Assembly (NCBI GenBank): GCA_022825825.1
Contig: JAJDWA010000029.1
Span: 1-64,000 of the forward strand
DNA: 64,000 nucleotides
Source of the DNA: Candidatus Poribacteria bacterium
GTDB taxonomy: Bacteria > Poribacteria > WGA-4E > WGA-3G
Direction: 5' to 3'
Each line of letters begins with the position of its first letter. Position 1 is the stretch's first letter. Under the pieces are notes generated by a model. The model saw only the letters and a list, made by a program, of their open reading frames with translations, ran no database searches and had not been told where the DNA came from. Made by a program: the position numbers and the translations under genes. Below are positions 1-9,530 of the stretch, piece by piece.

Positions 1-2
1 GT

Positions 3-101
3 AAAACATTTCATCAGATCCAACTTGAACTTTGTGGACAAAGACAGATGCTGTTTGACCTGAGCGAGCATTTTCATGAACATATACAAGAAAAACACTG
101 A
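3..101 (+). CDS. possible C-terminal end of a truncated gene
   Basis: Frame 3 is open from the window edge to a TGA at 99-101 and encodes 32 residues ending in HFHEHIQEKH. The composition looks protein-like, but there is too little to name a family. The rest would lie upstream of the window. It could be chance. Confidence 0.3.
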   Translation, partial: KTFHQIQLELCGQRQMLFDLSEHFHEHIQEKH

Positions 102-295
102 TAAACACTGATTTCAGAAGAATTTTGAGAAATATCAGTTATATTATTCTCAAAACAAGGGAATACCATGGAAATCACTTTGATAGTCTTGTTTATCAGA
201 GGTTTCCTATCACCCGATATCCAACAATCTTTATCATAGAACCAACTCAGCACGGTTCTACATGGTAACTGCTGTTAATATAGGAGTTTATCTAA

Positions 296-1063
296 ATGAA
301 GTTATTGAGCATAAGTATAACACTGCTCTTGTGCCTATGTGCTATTTCATGGTCGCTTGAGCAGAATGACGAAGCAATCGTTGGTGTATGGTTATTTGAA
401 GGCAATGCTGACGATTCGTCGGGAAACAAAAATGATGGTAAGATTAACGGAAATTTCAAATTTGAAAAGGGGAAGTTCGGTGAAGCTGTCGTCGATGCTG
501 GCGGAGGCAGTATTGATGTTCCAGATTCGGATAGCATCCTGAGCGTAAAATCAGGATTGACAATCGCTGCATGGTTCCGAGTTGATGCAGACTCAGATAC
601 AGGTATTAGAAAAAATGGTGCGTACCTGTTAGAAGATCAGTCCGGTGGTGAACCTGTACCTAACGGCTTTTCGTTTAGAATCTGGACACCGGGACTTTCG
701 CCCGGCTTTTATGGAAAAACAGAGTTAAAGCAGAAGAACTGGCATCATGTCGCCGCAACGTACGATGGAGAAGTTATGGAGATGTACGTTGACGGTGAGC
801 CAGAAAGCGCTAAAGGCGCGCTGGATGCTGGCAAGGCTGCATGGGAACCGAAGGTGAATGGTGAAATCGCTAAAGGGTCACCACTCCAACTTAAATTCGC
901 CTCTGAGACCTACCACGGTGGCATCGACGAAATTGTCATTCTGAGTCGCGCGCTTGAGCAAAAAGAGATTCAGCAACTGATGAACGGCTGGGAAGATGCT
1001 TTTGATGTTGAACCAGAAGGAAAATTGGCAACAACGTGGTCAAGATTGAAAGTTTCTCGATAA
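296..1063 (+). CDS. secreted LamG (concanavalin A-like) domain protein with C-terminal W tail
   Basis: A 255-aa exported protein. Residues 1-20 form a Sec signal peptide (hydrophobic core LSISITLLLCLCAI). Residues about 28-225 are a LamG/concanavalin A-like jelly roll, recognised by GVWLFEGNADDSSG near the start, the hallmark NWHHVAATYDG then MYVDGE in the middle, and GGIDEIVILSRAL near the end. Such domains usually bind glycans or other surface polymers; no catalytic residues are evident. The last 17 residues carry the tail V-x-P-x-x-K-L-x-x-x-W-x-x-L-K, which recurs on three unrelated exported proteins here (7892, 26932, 48116). The start is set by AGGAG nine bases before the ATG. It is a single gene, convergent with the methyltransferase. 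Confidence 0.85.
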   Translation: MKLLSISITLLLCLCAISWSLEQNDEAIVGVWLFEGNADDSSGNKNDGKINGNFKFEKGKFGEAVVDAGGGSIDVPDSDSILSVKSGLTIAAWFRVDADSDTGIRKNGAYLLEDQSGGEPVPNGFSFRIWTPGLSPGFYGKTELKQKNWHHVAATYDGEVMEMYVDGEPESAKGALDAGKAAWEPKVNGEIAKGSPLQLKFASETYHGGIDEIVILSRALEQKEIQQLMNGWEDAFDVEPEGKLATTWSRLKVSR

Positions 1064-1156
1064 TTTGATCAATGTTTGGGGACATATTGCCAATTATGTT
1101 CCTAAACAAATTAAGCCTTCTCATTCGCTGTAAAAGTGATTTCCCTGTCAAGATTT

Positions 1157-2695
1157 TTAAATAAACCTATTTTCGACCTCATCAAACGACAGAATTTTCT
1201 TTATTTTTCCTGGCTGCGCCCAATTGCATTTTCCTGCCCCATTAAGCTGTCGCAACAATATCGGAATTTCTGGATTCTCAAGTTCAGTCTTTATCCTTTG
1301 TGCGTCGTCTTCAAACCAACATGGGATAAACGCATGCATTGCCTGATTGCCCTGCCACATCTGTCCGTCTATACTACTTAACACAATAGGGTTAAATAGT
1401 TTTTTTCCATACGCCTCCCAAATCACCTTGAAAGGTGCAAACGAATAAGGACCAACACCCAGCAATGTCCACCAATTCCCTCTATTTATAGATGCTCTTA
1501 GAAGTGTGCCTTTCCTTGCTTGTAACTCTTCTTGGTGATGCTGAAGATAGTCCCTCAATATATCATATTTTTTAATTTGACTCCACGTTAACGGTTTCCC
1601 TATTTCGCGATGATACGGCAGCAGAATCCATTTGTGAGGTGATGATACATTTTGCCTCCATATCTCTTTTGTCGCAAGCGGGTAAAGAAATTCCGCCGGA
1701 AGATGAGTGGGTTTATGGTCGAAAATAAAGACGTTATTCGCACCGCAAGTATTCACGCCTTGCCGTGGCTTCTGTTCAGGTGTAAATCTGATTTCAAGCG
1801 TTTCACCTATATTGAGTTCGTCAAGATTTTGCACAATTCGCCACGGATCGTTAGCACTTTTGAGCGGTAATGCTTGATGTTCAACCCATTTTCCACCCAA
1901 CTCTTTAAAATATGTGACCGGAAATTCCTGTTGCGTATCACATTGAAACCTTGCACAACAGTACGCAGTATTAACACCCTCAAACACCTTAGTAGATGTG
2001 AATTCATAGACAGTATCTATCGCAAAATTCCTGTGATCAGCACTGTAATTTCTAAATCCGCTATGTGCACCATCGCCAAAAAAGAGGGACGTCGGAAGAT
2101 AGAAATACCCTGAACCGCTCTTTTTAAGCAATTTCCCCAAAACAACCTTCAATACTAACGCTGCTATATCAACACGGGAAGACCCCAAAAGCGCCGGTTG
2201 TGTTTCCTGAACCAGTCCTTCTTGAATGAAATAGGGTTTTAGGAGGGTTTTGTAAGCAGTAGGCAGGTCACCAAAATTTACCCACGGCGGATTTCCAATA
2301 AGAATGTCGTATTTACCTTTATGCGCCTCCGTGATAACATCTTGACAGAAGATTTGAGAAGTTGGAAAGTCAACGCCAAATTCTTTTTTGGTATTTTCTC
2401 TGAACCGCTTGAGATGTGAAGGGCTCATCTCAATGAGTGCTAAACGTGATAGGCGGTCCACGGTAATAGGAATTCTTCTATTCCGGGCAATATGAAGCAT
2501 GGCGGTTACAAACACACCTTGTCCCGCTGTGGGATCGCAGATATGTGCGCCATCAAGCCATGCGTCAAAGATATTCCACTTATTGATGAGCCATTCTGCC
2601 CATTTAAGTGGTGTAAAAACTTGTCCAATCTGTTTTTTCATGAGAGAACACCAATTATCCTTGCCTTTCACAACAATTAATTGAGGGTGTTTCAT
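1157..2695 (-). CDS. orphan N6-adenine DNA methyltransferase (Eco57I/type IIG-like)
   Basis: A 512-aa class I SAM-dependent DNA methyltransferase. Residues 24-29 are the GQVFTP opening typical of N-6 DNA methylases. Motif I is DPTAGQG at 54-60 (SAM binding) and motif IV is NPPW at 135-138 (catalytic, amino-group methylation). The C-terminal half would hold the target-recognition region; no nuclease motif is seen and no restriction gene is adjacent. It may be an epigenetic or anti-restriction enzyme, or the methylase remnant of a type IIG system. The start is uncertain: Met-19 (position 2641) lies just before the conserved KKQIGQVFTP and is equally plausible; neither has a strong ribosome site. 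Confidence 0.8.
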   Translation of the reverse strand: MKHPQLIVVKGKDNWCSLMKKQIGQVFTPLKWAEWLINKWNIFDAWLDGAHICDPTAGQGVFVTAMLHIARNRRIPITVDRLSRLALIEMSPSHLKRFRENTKKEFGVDFPTSQIFCQDVITEAHKGKYDILIGNPPWVNFGDLPTAYKTLLKPYFIQEGLVQETQPALLGSSRVDIAALVLKVVLGKLLKKSGSGYFYLPTSLFFGDGAHSGFRNYSADHRNFAIDTVYEFTSTKVFEGVNTAYCCARFQCDTQQEFPVTYFKELGGKWVEHQALPLKSANDPWRIVQNLDELNIGETLEIRFTPEQKPRQGVNTCGANNVFIFDHKPTHLPAEFLYPLATKEIWRQNVSSPHKWILLPYHREIGKPLTWSQIKKYDILRDYLQHHQEELQARKGTLLRASINRGNWWTLLGVGPYSFAPFKVIWEAYGKKLFNPIVLSSIDGQMWQGNQAMHAFIPCWFEDDAQRIKTELENPEIPILLRQLNGAGKCNWAQPGKIKKILSFDEVENRFI

Positions 2696-2898
2696 AACTA
2701 ATAGTTGCAGAATATCAGGATAATTGGTAATCGCTTGATAAACTACCAGTCTATCAAGGGAGATCCAATGAGATTATACAGACAACACCGATTATATCAA
2801 TTCTGCCAAAAAGATCAGGTTAAAATACCAAAAAATGGAAAAATATTAAAATTTTGAGGAATTAAGACAAATAATTCTCGAAATTTGCTGAATCAGCG

Positions 2899-4653
2899 TT
2901 ATTTTCCTGGATGGTAGTTATATTTGAACACACTATCTGCATCAGTAAAACGCAGATATAACGCCCACGTCCAACTGTTCTGCTCAATGCTACACAATAC
3001 CTCGTTCCATCCAGCTTTTAACTGACACGGAATTGTATCTACATCCGGCGTTATACGGCGGTAAACCCGCTTTTTGTGAATCTCTGTTCCGTTTAGCCAC
3101 ACCGTAACTGTCTCATCACTACCTAATAGGAGGACGGTGTCCATCATTTTTGGTGCATAGACGTAGGTAACCGCGTATCCAACCGCGCCTGTGTTCATAC
3201 CGATGTGTGCGCGTAAATCCAGCATTCCGTTAGCTTTAGTCTCTGCTTCACGCCAACGAATCGTTTTGCCTTCAACACCCTTATAGGTTTCATTCAAATT
3301 GAGCGATTTTGCTGGAGAAATTGATGACACAAGCGTGTTAGCATCTGTCTTTGGAAATGGGCCTAATACCATGTAACGCTGTGCAAACGGGGAGGCGTGC
3401 AATATTTGATAGGAATCAACGCCAACCTTGTAGCTTGTCGCCTGATTTGATTTACTGACACTCTTCAAGATAACCTGATTATCTCCTTGATTCAACGGGA
3501 CTGTGCCGAAAGTTACCAAAGTTCCAACAATCAGTTCCGGGTGGTAGCAATCATAAGGCTGCCCAACCTTTGTTCCGTTAACGGTTAATTCTGCGTGTCC
3601 ATATTCCGGCCCACGAGTCAAGATAGTCCTAACTTCATATAAGTTTTTATAGGGAACTTCAATTTTTTGATGCACCGCTGCGCCAGCGATTTTAGCGTCC
3701 AATGCAACATGCCCACCATCAATATTAATACCAGCATCACGATAATTCTCTAACTTATATCCATCCGATTCCTGTTCAGCTAACAAGACTACTGCCGATT
3801 GTGTCCCCTTTGGTGGTAATTTCCACTGTTTTTCATACCAAAATTGCGGCAGAGCATAGATGTCGCGCGCTTCGTTTGTTAGATAAAGATTATATCCTTC
3901 AAAACAGATTGCCTCACCAAGAAAATTGTGCCGCAATACCCACGGTTTACTCTGAATCATTTGCGCTAAGTTGCCATCAGTGCTGTGATACACCCAGAGA
4001 GAATTATAGGTGCAAACAGCAAGCCGTTTTCCATCCGCTGAAATCCCTGCCCCTGTAACCAATTTCGCTTCCGAAAATTCACCAACACGTTCCAAAACCT
4101 GCTTCGTATCCGCTTTCAATACAGGGAAACGGTAAAGCACCGCTCCCGATTGTTCTTTAGAGACAATATAGAGGATGCCGTTAGCAATAAACAAACCTTC
4201 CGCATCTACATTTTCGTTGGGATAACGATACGGATATTTCGCGATGACTTCTGCTTCTGTCTCTGTCAATGGATTCGGTTCTTTCACGACAACCACTTTT
4301 AAATCAAATCGCAATCTGCTATTGTTGCCGATGTCACCAATCCAGAGTTGCCCTTTGTTATCAATGCCGAGCGCTTCCCAGTCAAAATTTCGAGAACCGT
4401 GGATCTTAATTTCTTGGATTAATTCACCATTCCGTTTTGTTGCATAAATTACCGATGGATTCCCAGAGTCGTTCAACGTCCAATATACTCCTCCAAACTG
4501 TCTACTTGCAACAATACCAGAACTCTCACGAATATCGGGATGCGTATACTTGCCTGTGGGTTGCCAGGGGGGCATGCCAAATGAGGCGGATTCTTCAGCA
4601 ATAGTGATTGTGGTTGAGAAAAGAAAAATAAGTGGGTATAGTAGCAATTTCAT
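2899..4653 (-). CDS. secreted beta-propeller protein with C-terminal beta-sandwich domains
   Basis: A 584-aa exported protein with a Sec signal peptide at residues 1-19. Residues about 30-290 look like a six-bladed propeller of the SdiA-regulated/NHL sort: YWTLNDSGNPSVIYA, then FDWEALGID, WIGDIGNNSR and NVDAEGLFI. After a linker come two beta-sandwich-like regions. The last (about 430-575) has the pattern of add-on domains in rhamnosidase-like proteins: VLGPFP, LLLGSDETVTVWLNG and LKAGWNEVL. No catalytic residues are identifiable; extracellular ligand or polysaccharide binding is an inference. AAGGA lies 11 bases before the ATG. The 271-bp gap to 4925 separates divergent genes and must hold both promoters, though none is clear. 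Confidence 0.75.
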   Translation of the reverse strand: MKLLLYPLIFLFSTTITIAEESASFGMPPWQPTGKYTHPDIRESSGIVASRQFGGVYWTLNDSGNPSVIYATKRNGELIQEIKIHGSRNFDWEALGIDNKGQLWIGDIGNNSRLRFDLKVVVVKEPNPLTETEAEVIAKYPYRYPNENVDAEGLFIANGILYIVSKEQSGAVLYRFPVLKADTKQVLERVGEFSEAKLVTGAGISADGKRLAVCTYNSLWVYHSTDGNLAQMIQSKPWVLRHNFLGEAICFEGYNLYLTNEARDIYALPQFWYEKQWKLPPKGTQSAVVLLAEQESDGYKLENYRDAGINIDGGHVALDAKIAGAAVHQKIEVPYKNLYEVRTILTRGPEYGHAELTVNGTKVGQPYDCYHPELIVGTLVTFGTVPLNQGDNQVILKSVSKSNQATSYKVGVDSYQILHASPFAQRYMVLGPFPKTDANTLVSSISPAKSLNLNETYKGVEGKTIRWREAETKANGMLDLRAHIGMNTGAVGYAVTYVYAPKMMDTVLLLGSDETVTVWLNGTEIHKKRVYRRITPDVDTIPCQLKAGWNEVLCSIEQNSWTWALYLRFTDADSVFKYNYHPGK

Positions 4654-4924
4654 TGATTGATGATTCCTTGAATAGTCGTGATTTTAATGTCAAAAGTATA
4701 ACACATCTAATCTCATCCGTCAAAACATTACAAGCAATTTCACTAAAAACAGATTGACATCCCCTTAAAAATCTGTTAAAATTGACTACACAAAAATAGA
4801 TATAAGAAACTTTGAAATCGCTAAGCCCTTCCCAATTTGTAAAAATGTTAAAACCTTCCATGAGTAAAAGTGTATAAATAGTTTTAAGCTCTACAATAGT
4901 AAAAAAAATTAGAAAGGTATCCCA

Positions 4925-6244
4925 ATGAAAAGAAATACAATCGCCTACGCTGTCTTGATCTTGTTCGCTGTTACTATTACCACGGAGGCATCACTAACCA
5001 ACCAACCTGACGACTTAGGAATATTAAAGTCTTTTGAAAACGCTATTACTAAGATCGTAGATCAGAGTAAACCTGCTGTTGTCAGCCTTACCATAAGAAA
5101 AGATAGCAATACTAACCCTCCAACATCCGGAGGCTCCGGTTTTATTTTTCGGAAAGATGGTTATATCTTAACGAATGAACACGTAGTGAGTGGATCAAAA
5201 AGCATTAGCGTAAAATTATTTGATGGCAACATATTTGATGCAAGCGTAGTTGGGAGCGACCCGAACACTGATATAGCAGTTATAAAAATTGAACGAAATA
5301 AAGAGTTTCCGTTCCTCTCACTTGCGGAATCCACAAAGGTTCGAGTTGGGCAATTTGCGATTGCTATTGGTGATCCGATAGGTTACAGGTATACTGTGAC
5401 GGCTGGTATTGTCGGCGGTAAAGGCCGCTGTTTTCACCCACACGAAACAAAACTCTTTCAATATCATAATAATTACATCCAAACAGATGCCTGGATTAAC
5501 CCAGGCAGTAGCGGTGGTCCCTTACTCAATATTCAAGGTGAGGTTATTGGTATCACCACCTTAAACCCAGGAGAGGGATCAACCTTAGCGATTAATAGCG
5601 ATCTCGCGAAAACAATTGGGAATAAACTGATTGCACATGGAAGAATTATCCGCGGCTACATTGATGCGGATATGCAAAATGTTTCTCAAGGTATTAAAAT
5701 TACAAAAGTAGAACCTGACACATCCGCATCTCAGTGCGGTTTAAAACGTAATGACATCATCGTTGAATTCGATGGGGAAAAGGTGCCAGGACTTTACGGA
5801 TTCAGATTGATGGTTGCAGAGTGCCAGATCGGTAAGCAATATCCTATTACGGTTTTACGACAAAAACAGGAAATGACATTCAATGTGCCCATTGATGAGA
5901 TGCCACTTGAATTAGTAGGACGCCCCGCGAACACGAAGTCTGTTTCTTGGAAAACACTTGGCTTAGCCGTGCGAAAATTGGAGAACAGAATTTTTCAAAG
6001 ATATACATACCTAAGTGAAGGAGACCGTGGCATAATCGTTGAAAAAGTTAAGAAAGGTTCTCCCGGATTCAATGCGAATATTCCACGTAACGCCCTCATC
6101 GTTGCTATTAATGGAAAAGAAATTGTTGACGTTCAAGCTTTTGAAACGTTTCTTCAAGGCAAACAAGATGTATCAAATGTGACTTTTGATATTAAAAGTC
6201 ACCATGGCATAGAAAAGGTAACGGTGGAGTTAAACAATAATTAG
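4925..6244 (+). CDS. HtrA/DegP-family serine protease with two PDZ domains
   Basis: A 439-aa periplasmic or secreted trypsin-like protease. A signal peptide covers residues 1-22. The catalytic triad is visible: His86 in LTNEHVV, Asp116 in NTDIAVIKI and Ser196 in GSSGGPLL. A first PDZ domain (about 245-325) and a second (about 345-435, ending in a second GIIVEKVKKGSPGF substrate groove) follow, giving the DegP/DegQ layout. The role would be quality control of exported proteins, fitting the many secreted proteins here. The start has AAAGG seven bases upstream. It is followed 161 bp later by a close paralogue (6406), a tandem duplication. Confidence 0.9.
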   Translation: MKRNTIAYAVLILFAVTITTEASLTNQPDDLGILKSFENAITKIVDQSKPAVVSLTIRKDSNTNPPTSGGSGFIFRKDGYILTNEHVVSGSKSISVKLFDGNIFDASVVGSDPNTDIAVIKIERNKEFPFLSLAESTKVRVGQFAIAIGDPIGYRYTVTAGIVGGKGRCFHPHETKLFQYHNNYIQTDAWINPGSSGGPLLNIQGEVIGITTLNPGEGSTLAINSDLAKTIGNKLIAHGRIIRGYIDADMQNVSQGIKITKVEPDTSASQCGLKRNDIIVEFDGEKVPGLYGFRLMVAECQIGKQYPITVLRQKQEMTFNVPIDEMPLELVGRPANTKSVSWKTLGLAVRKLENRIFQRYTYLSEGDRGIIVEKVKKGSPGFNANIPRNALIVAINGKEIVDVQAFETFLQGKQDVSNVTFDIKSHHGIEKVTVELNNN

Positions 6245-6405
6245 CCTATAACAGGTGTCAGTAAACGTCTCGTATATCTGGCGCCTGCAAACATTATGCT
6301 GAGAGATTACAAAGCGCGTTCCTTATAGATGTCCATTCTTAAATTTTACTTTAAAAACTCAGAATTTGGTATAATCTTGATAAAACTTTCTGAAAAAGGA
6401 TTCTT

Positions 6406-7737
6406 ATGAGAAAAAATATCTATTTGTATTGCCCCCTTTTTATTTTTTTCGTGATTTTCTCTTCATGTGTCTACCGAACTAAACAACCGAGTAATTTAGA
6501 GCTACTAAGTGCGATTGAAAACGCATTTGTTGATATTGCTACGACAAGCAAGCCCGCTATTGTAGGTGTTTTCGCAGGAAACCCAAAATGGGATTCACCC
6601 CGATGGGGTTCAGGGTTCTTTTTTCGACAAGACGGTTATATTTTAACAAATGACCATATTGTTCACGGTGCGGAATATTACAAAGTGAGGTTATTAGACA
6701 GCAGCACACTCGACGCTAAATTAGTCGGAACAGATATCAACACAGATGTTGCTGTCCTAAAGGTTGACGGGGATCAAGAGTTTCCGATTCTGCAGTTAGC
6801 AGATTCAGAAAAGGTTCGGGTTGGACAATTTGCGATTGCCATTGGCAACCCTTTCCAGCTTGATTATACCGTGACGACCGGTGTTGTGAGCGGTAAAGGC
6901 CGTTCCGTTCTTGGTGGCTTGAGTTTTATTCGATACGAAAACTTCATCCAGACAGACGCATGGATCAATACCGGCAGCAGTGGTGGCCCGCTGCTCAATA
7001 TCCAGGGAGAGGTTATCGGTATTAACGCGCTAATTCGGAAAGTTGAAAACACCCCTGCTCCAGCGAGAGCAGGGGCAGGATTTGCAATTCCAAGCAATCT
7101 CGTTAACACAATTGGCAATCAACTGATGGCAAAAGGTAAAATTATCCGTGGTTATCTCGGTATTATTATGCGGGAAGTATCACAAGGTATTCAAGTGAGA
7201 AATGTTTATTTTGATACACCTGCGTACCGAGGAGGTTTAGAGCAACATGACATTATCGTTGAATATAATGGGAAAAAGGTGCAAAAGATACATGAATTCC
7301 GGATGCTCATTGCGGAATCACAGGTTGGCAAGGAATCTATCATCAAGGTGTTGCGGCGTGGGCAAGAAAGAACACTCAATGTGACTATTGCCGAGCTGCC
7401 ACCAGAATTTGCAGGAACCCCCTTTGAAAGTGAATCTGTTTCATGGAAAATGCTTGGATTAGCAGTCCGAAAGTTAGAGAAGGGAGATTATCAGAGATAC
7501 GCCTATCTGACAGATAAAGATCGGGGGGTAATCGTTGAAAGAGTCAAGAAAAACGCACCTGGATTTAACGCAAAAATTCCGCGCGGCGCACTTATCCTTG
7601 CAATTAATGGGAAAGAAATCTCTGATGTCCAAACGCTTGAGGCATTGCTTCAGGCTGAACAGGACGCATTAGAACTAATTCTTGATATTAAAAGCAGCCA
7701 CGGCACAGAAAAATTAACTGTCCAATTACAAAAGTAA
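6406..7737 (+). CDS. HtrA-family serine protease, lipoprotein form
   Basis: A 443-aa paralogue of the preceding gene with the same trypsin plus two-PDZ layout. The triad is His84 (LTNDHIV), Asp114 (NTDVAVLKV) and Ser192 (GSSGGPLL). Unlike its neighbour it has a lipoprotein signal: a hydrophobic stretch ending FSSC with the acylated Cys at 21. It should therefore be membrane-anchored, giving the cell a soluble and a tethered HtrA from one duplication. A TATAAT-like -10 lies at about 6371 and AAAAGGA precedes the ATG, so it may have its own promoter. Residues unlike those of the first copy occur mainly in the first PDZ domain. Confidence 0.9.
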   Translation: MRKNIYLYCPLFIFFVIFSSCVYRTKQPSNLELLSAIENAFVDIATTSKPAIVGVFAGNPKWDSPRWGSGFFFRQDGYILTNDHIVHGAEYYKVRLLDSSTLDAKLVGTDINTDVAVLKVDGDQEFPILQLADSEKVRVGQFAIAIGNPFQLDYTVTTGVVSGKGRSVLGGLSFIRYENFIQTDAWINTGSSGGPLLNIQGEVIGINALIRKVENTPAPARAGAGFAIPSNLVNTIGNQLMAKGKIIRGYLGIIMREVSQGIQVRNVYFDTPAYRGGLEQHDIIVEYNGKKVQKIHEFRMLIAESQVGKESIIKVLRRGQERTLNVTIAELPPEFAGTPFESESVSWKMLGLAVRKLEKGDYQRYAYLTDKDRGVIVERVKKNAPGFNAKIPRGALILAINGKEISDVQTLEALLQAEQDALELILDIKSSHGTEKLTVQLQK

Positions 7738-7891
7738 TATTCGTTTAAGGACCACCCTGTTAGGAAATGTCAACATATTTTGTATTTCACCATAACCCCA
7801 GGATTCTACACATAATCTTGGACAGTTGAGTTTCTATTCTTCTTTTTATATCTAAGCCCAGAAGATATTAGCCATTCACTGTGTCGTGTCC

Positions 7892-8926
7892 TCAATCCGG
7901 CTGTCTGAGTTGCGCCCATCGGAGGGTAAGTTTATCTAATGGAAACACAGCAAGTGTACCACTTATCCAATCTGGATCTTTGTCATTTGCCGGGTGTTTC
8001 GTCAGGTTTGTTAATTTTCTGCTGGTAAGGTCATATCTATAAATCTCCCAATTGATGGTTTCTGATTCAATTTTTCCCGTTTCTATATTTAAAAGCACTG
8101 TGCGGTCGTTTATCCAACACCCGTTGTTGATCGCATAATCCCCTGGAAAGTTGTGTACCTCGGTTCGTCTTGTATCCACATTCTGAATAACGAGTCGTGT
8201 AGGGCCTACCTTGTCGAAATCAGGCGTTAGGGTAATTTCTGGATACATGATGAATTGCCCCGATGGCGACCAACTCGGTAGATACTTCCAAACTTTATTG
8301 ATCCCTGCAATCGGATGACTGAGGCGTCTGGGACGGCTACCATCAGCATTCATGATCCATATCTGATCTCCAACATTTTTTTCCCCGTGTAGATAAACGA
8401 TCCGTTTCCCATCGGGAGACCAATTCATGTAGTTGGGGAAACCTAAATCAGGGTGTTTAGCAGTGATAGCCTTTTCCGCACCGCTTTCTAAGTCTGCCAC
8501 ATGAATATGCCAATCTTTTAAGCGGTTGCTGTGAAATGCGATCTGTTTCCCGTCAGGAGATATTCTCGGAAAACGATCCGTTCGGTGATTCTCCATAAAA
8601 TGGTATTCTTTATGGGGTTTGAGGTCAACGATAACGAATTCAGCATTGAAGTTCGTCCCGTCTCCTCGTGACAGGTCTCTTGTAAACACAACCCGTTTTC
8701 CGTCAGGAAACCAATGTGGATGCTTATCATAAAACGCGGGGTCTGTTATTCTGCGTACATTGCTGCCGTTGTCTTCCATCACGTAGATATGCGGAATATT
8801 CCCGTCGCGTTTAGATCTAAAGACAATTTTGGCGTATGAACTTTGCAAGACAAGGAAGCTAAAAAGAAGTAGTATAACCAGACACATACTTTTCTGGTAA
8901 CATGTCCTAAAAGGCCTATATTTCAT
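7892..8926 (-). CDS. TolB-like PD40 beta-propeller protein with C-terminal W tail (locus A)
   Basis: About 344 aa from Met at 8926, chosen because AAGGAG sits seven bases upstream and the next residues form a signal peptide ending SSYAK; the longer frame to 9052 would run into the preceding gene. At least five PD40/TolB blades follow (HWFPDGKRVVF, RISPDGKQIAF, NWSPDGKRIVY, SWSPSGQFIMY), each with the SPDG turn. The C-terminus carries V-x-P-x-x-K-L-x-x-x-W-x-x-L-R. It is a paralogue of the protein at 48116, sharing AKIVF-S-R-G just after the signal peptide. It is the second gene of a two-gene operon behind a structured leader. Extracytoplasmic scaffold or binding function is inferred. Confidence 0.8.
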   Translation of the reverse strand: MKYRPFRTCYQKSMCLVILLLFSFLVLQSSYAKIVFRSKRDGNIPHIYVMEDNGSNVRRITDPAFYDKHPHWFPDGKRVVFTRDLSRGDGTNFNAEFVIVDLKPHKEYHFMENHRTDRFPRISPDGKQIAFHSNRLKDWHIHVADLESGAEKAITAKHPDLGFPNYMNWSPDGKRIVYLHGEKNVGDQIWIMNADGSRPRRLSHPIAGINKVWKYLPSWSPSGQFIMYPEITLTPDFDKVGPTRLVIQNVDTRRTEVHNFPGDYAINNGCWINDRTVLLNIETGKIESETINWEIYRYDLTSRKLTNLTKHPANDKDPDWISGTLAVFPLDKLTLRWAQLRQPD

Positions 8927-8944
8927 CGGAAAACTCCTTTTGAG

Positions 8945-8975
8945 GCACAGGTGTCTTGTATCAAGACACCTGTGC
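8945..8975 (-). other. intercistronic hairpin between locus A genes
   Basis: A perfect 14-bp inverted repeat (arms 8945-8958 and 8962-8975, 3-nt loop) lies between the stop of the secreted-protein gene and the ribosome site of the TolB-like gene. There is no T-run, so it is more likely an mRNA-stability or partial-attenuation element than a full terminator. Locus B has a different hairpin at the same place (49185-49207). Confidence 0.75.
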
Positions 8976-8993
8976 AGAAAACGTGCAGGATAA

Positions 8994-9530
8994 TCACTCA
9001 AATACGATGTCGACGCATCCCGTTGCGACCCATTCGTCGGCTGAGGCTCCACGTTCCCCTGTTGTTGCTTGAACCGTAACCCGAGTCTCAGCGCGTGCTA
9101 TCCTGTTATCCAGCCACTTACCGGCACGAAAACTCGTGCTGTCCGTGTGAGAAGAAGGAATAAGAGATTCACATAGATCTAGTTGTTTCACAATTAAGTG
9201 AGCAGGAGGAGTGTACCACGCATCTTTAAAATTGAAATTCTGGGTCAGTTCGACAACCCAAAAATCATATTTAATGGACGCAACTATTTTTCCAGGACCC
9301 ATGAGGTTCTCAACGTATCCCCATAACGTTACACCGGCATAATGACGGTTATCCGACTCCCACCATCCAACGTAGACAACTTCTGCATGCCCATAGGCAC
9401 CGGTTGCTGTGCCAACACCGTTGTCGACGTCAGAGGATTTGTTGCAAGGTTCACCACTATGAGCCGTTAAGTTGAATATCATGAATGCAGCAAAAATTAC
9501 TGCGATTTGAAAAATTTTCTGTTTCAACAT
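8994..9530 (-). CDS. small secreted protein of unknown function (locus A)
   Basis: A 178-aa protein with a signal peptide at 1-26 (hydrophobic core AVIFAAFMIFNLTAHS). The mature part has a TGAYGHAEV motif and beta-strand-like aromatic stretches, with three cysteines (about 29, 119 and 172). No family is recognised. A weak match of its start to the second half of the 292-aa protein at 49219 (TGVYGSVTL, same operon position) suggests distant homology. The start has AAGGAG seven bases upstream. The very strong promoter and long leader imply abundant expression, so a structural or surface role is conceivable but unproven. Confidence 0.7.
   Translation of the reverse strand: MLKQKIFQIAVIFAAFMIFNLTAHSGEPCNKSSDVDNGVGTATGAYGHAEVVYVGWWESDNRHYAGVTLWGYVENLMGPGKIVASIKYDFWVVELTQNFNFKDAWYTPPAHLIVKQLDLCESLIPSSHTDSTSFRAGKWLDNRIARAETRVTVQATTGERGASADEWVATGCVDIVFE

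Noticed and set aside
1157..2695. Complete restriction-modification system
   Set aside because: No nuclease motif in the protein and no endonuclease gene beside it.
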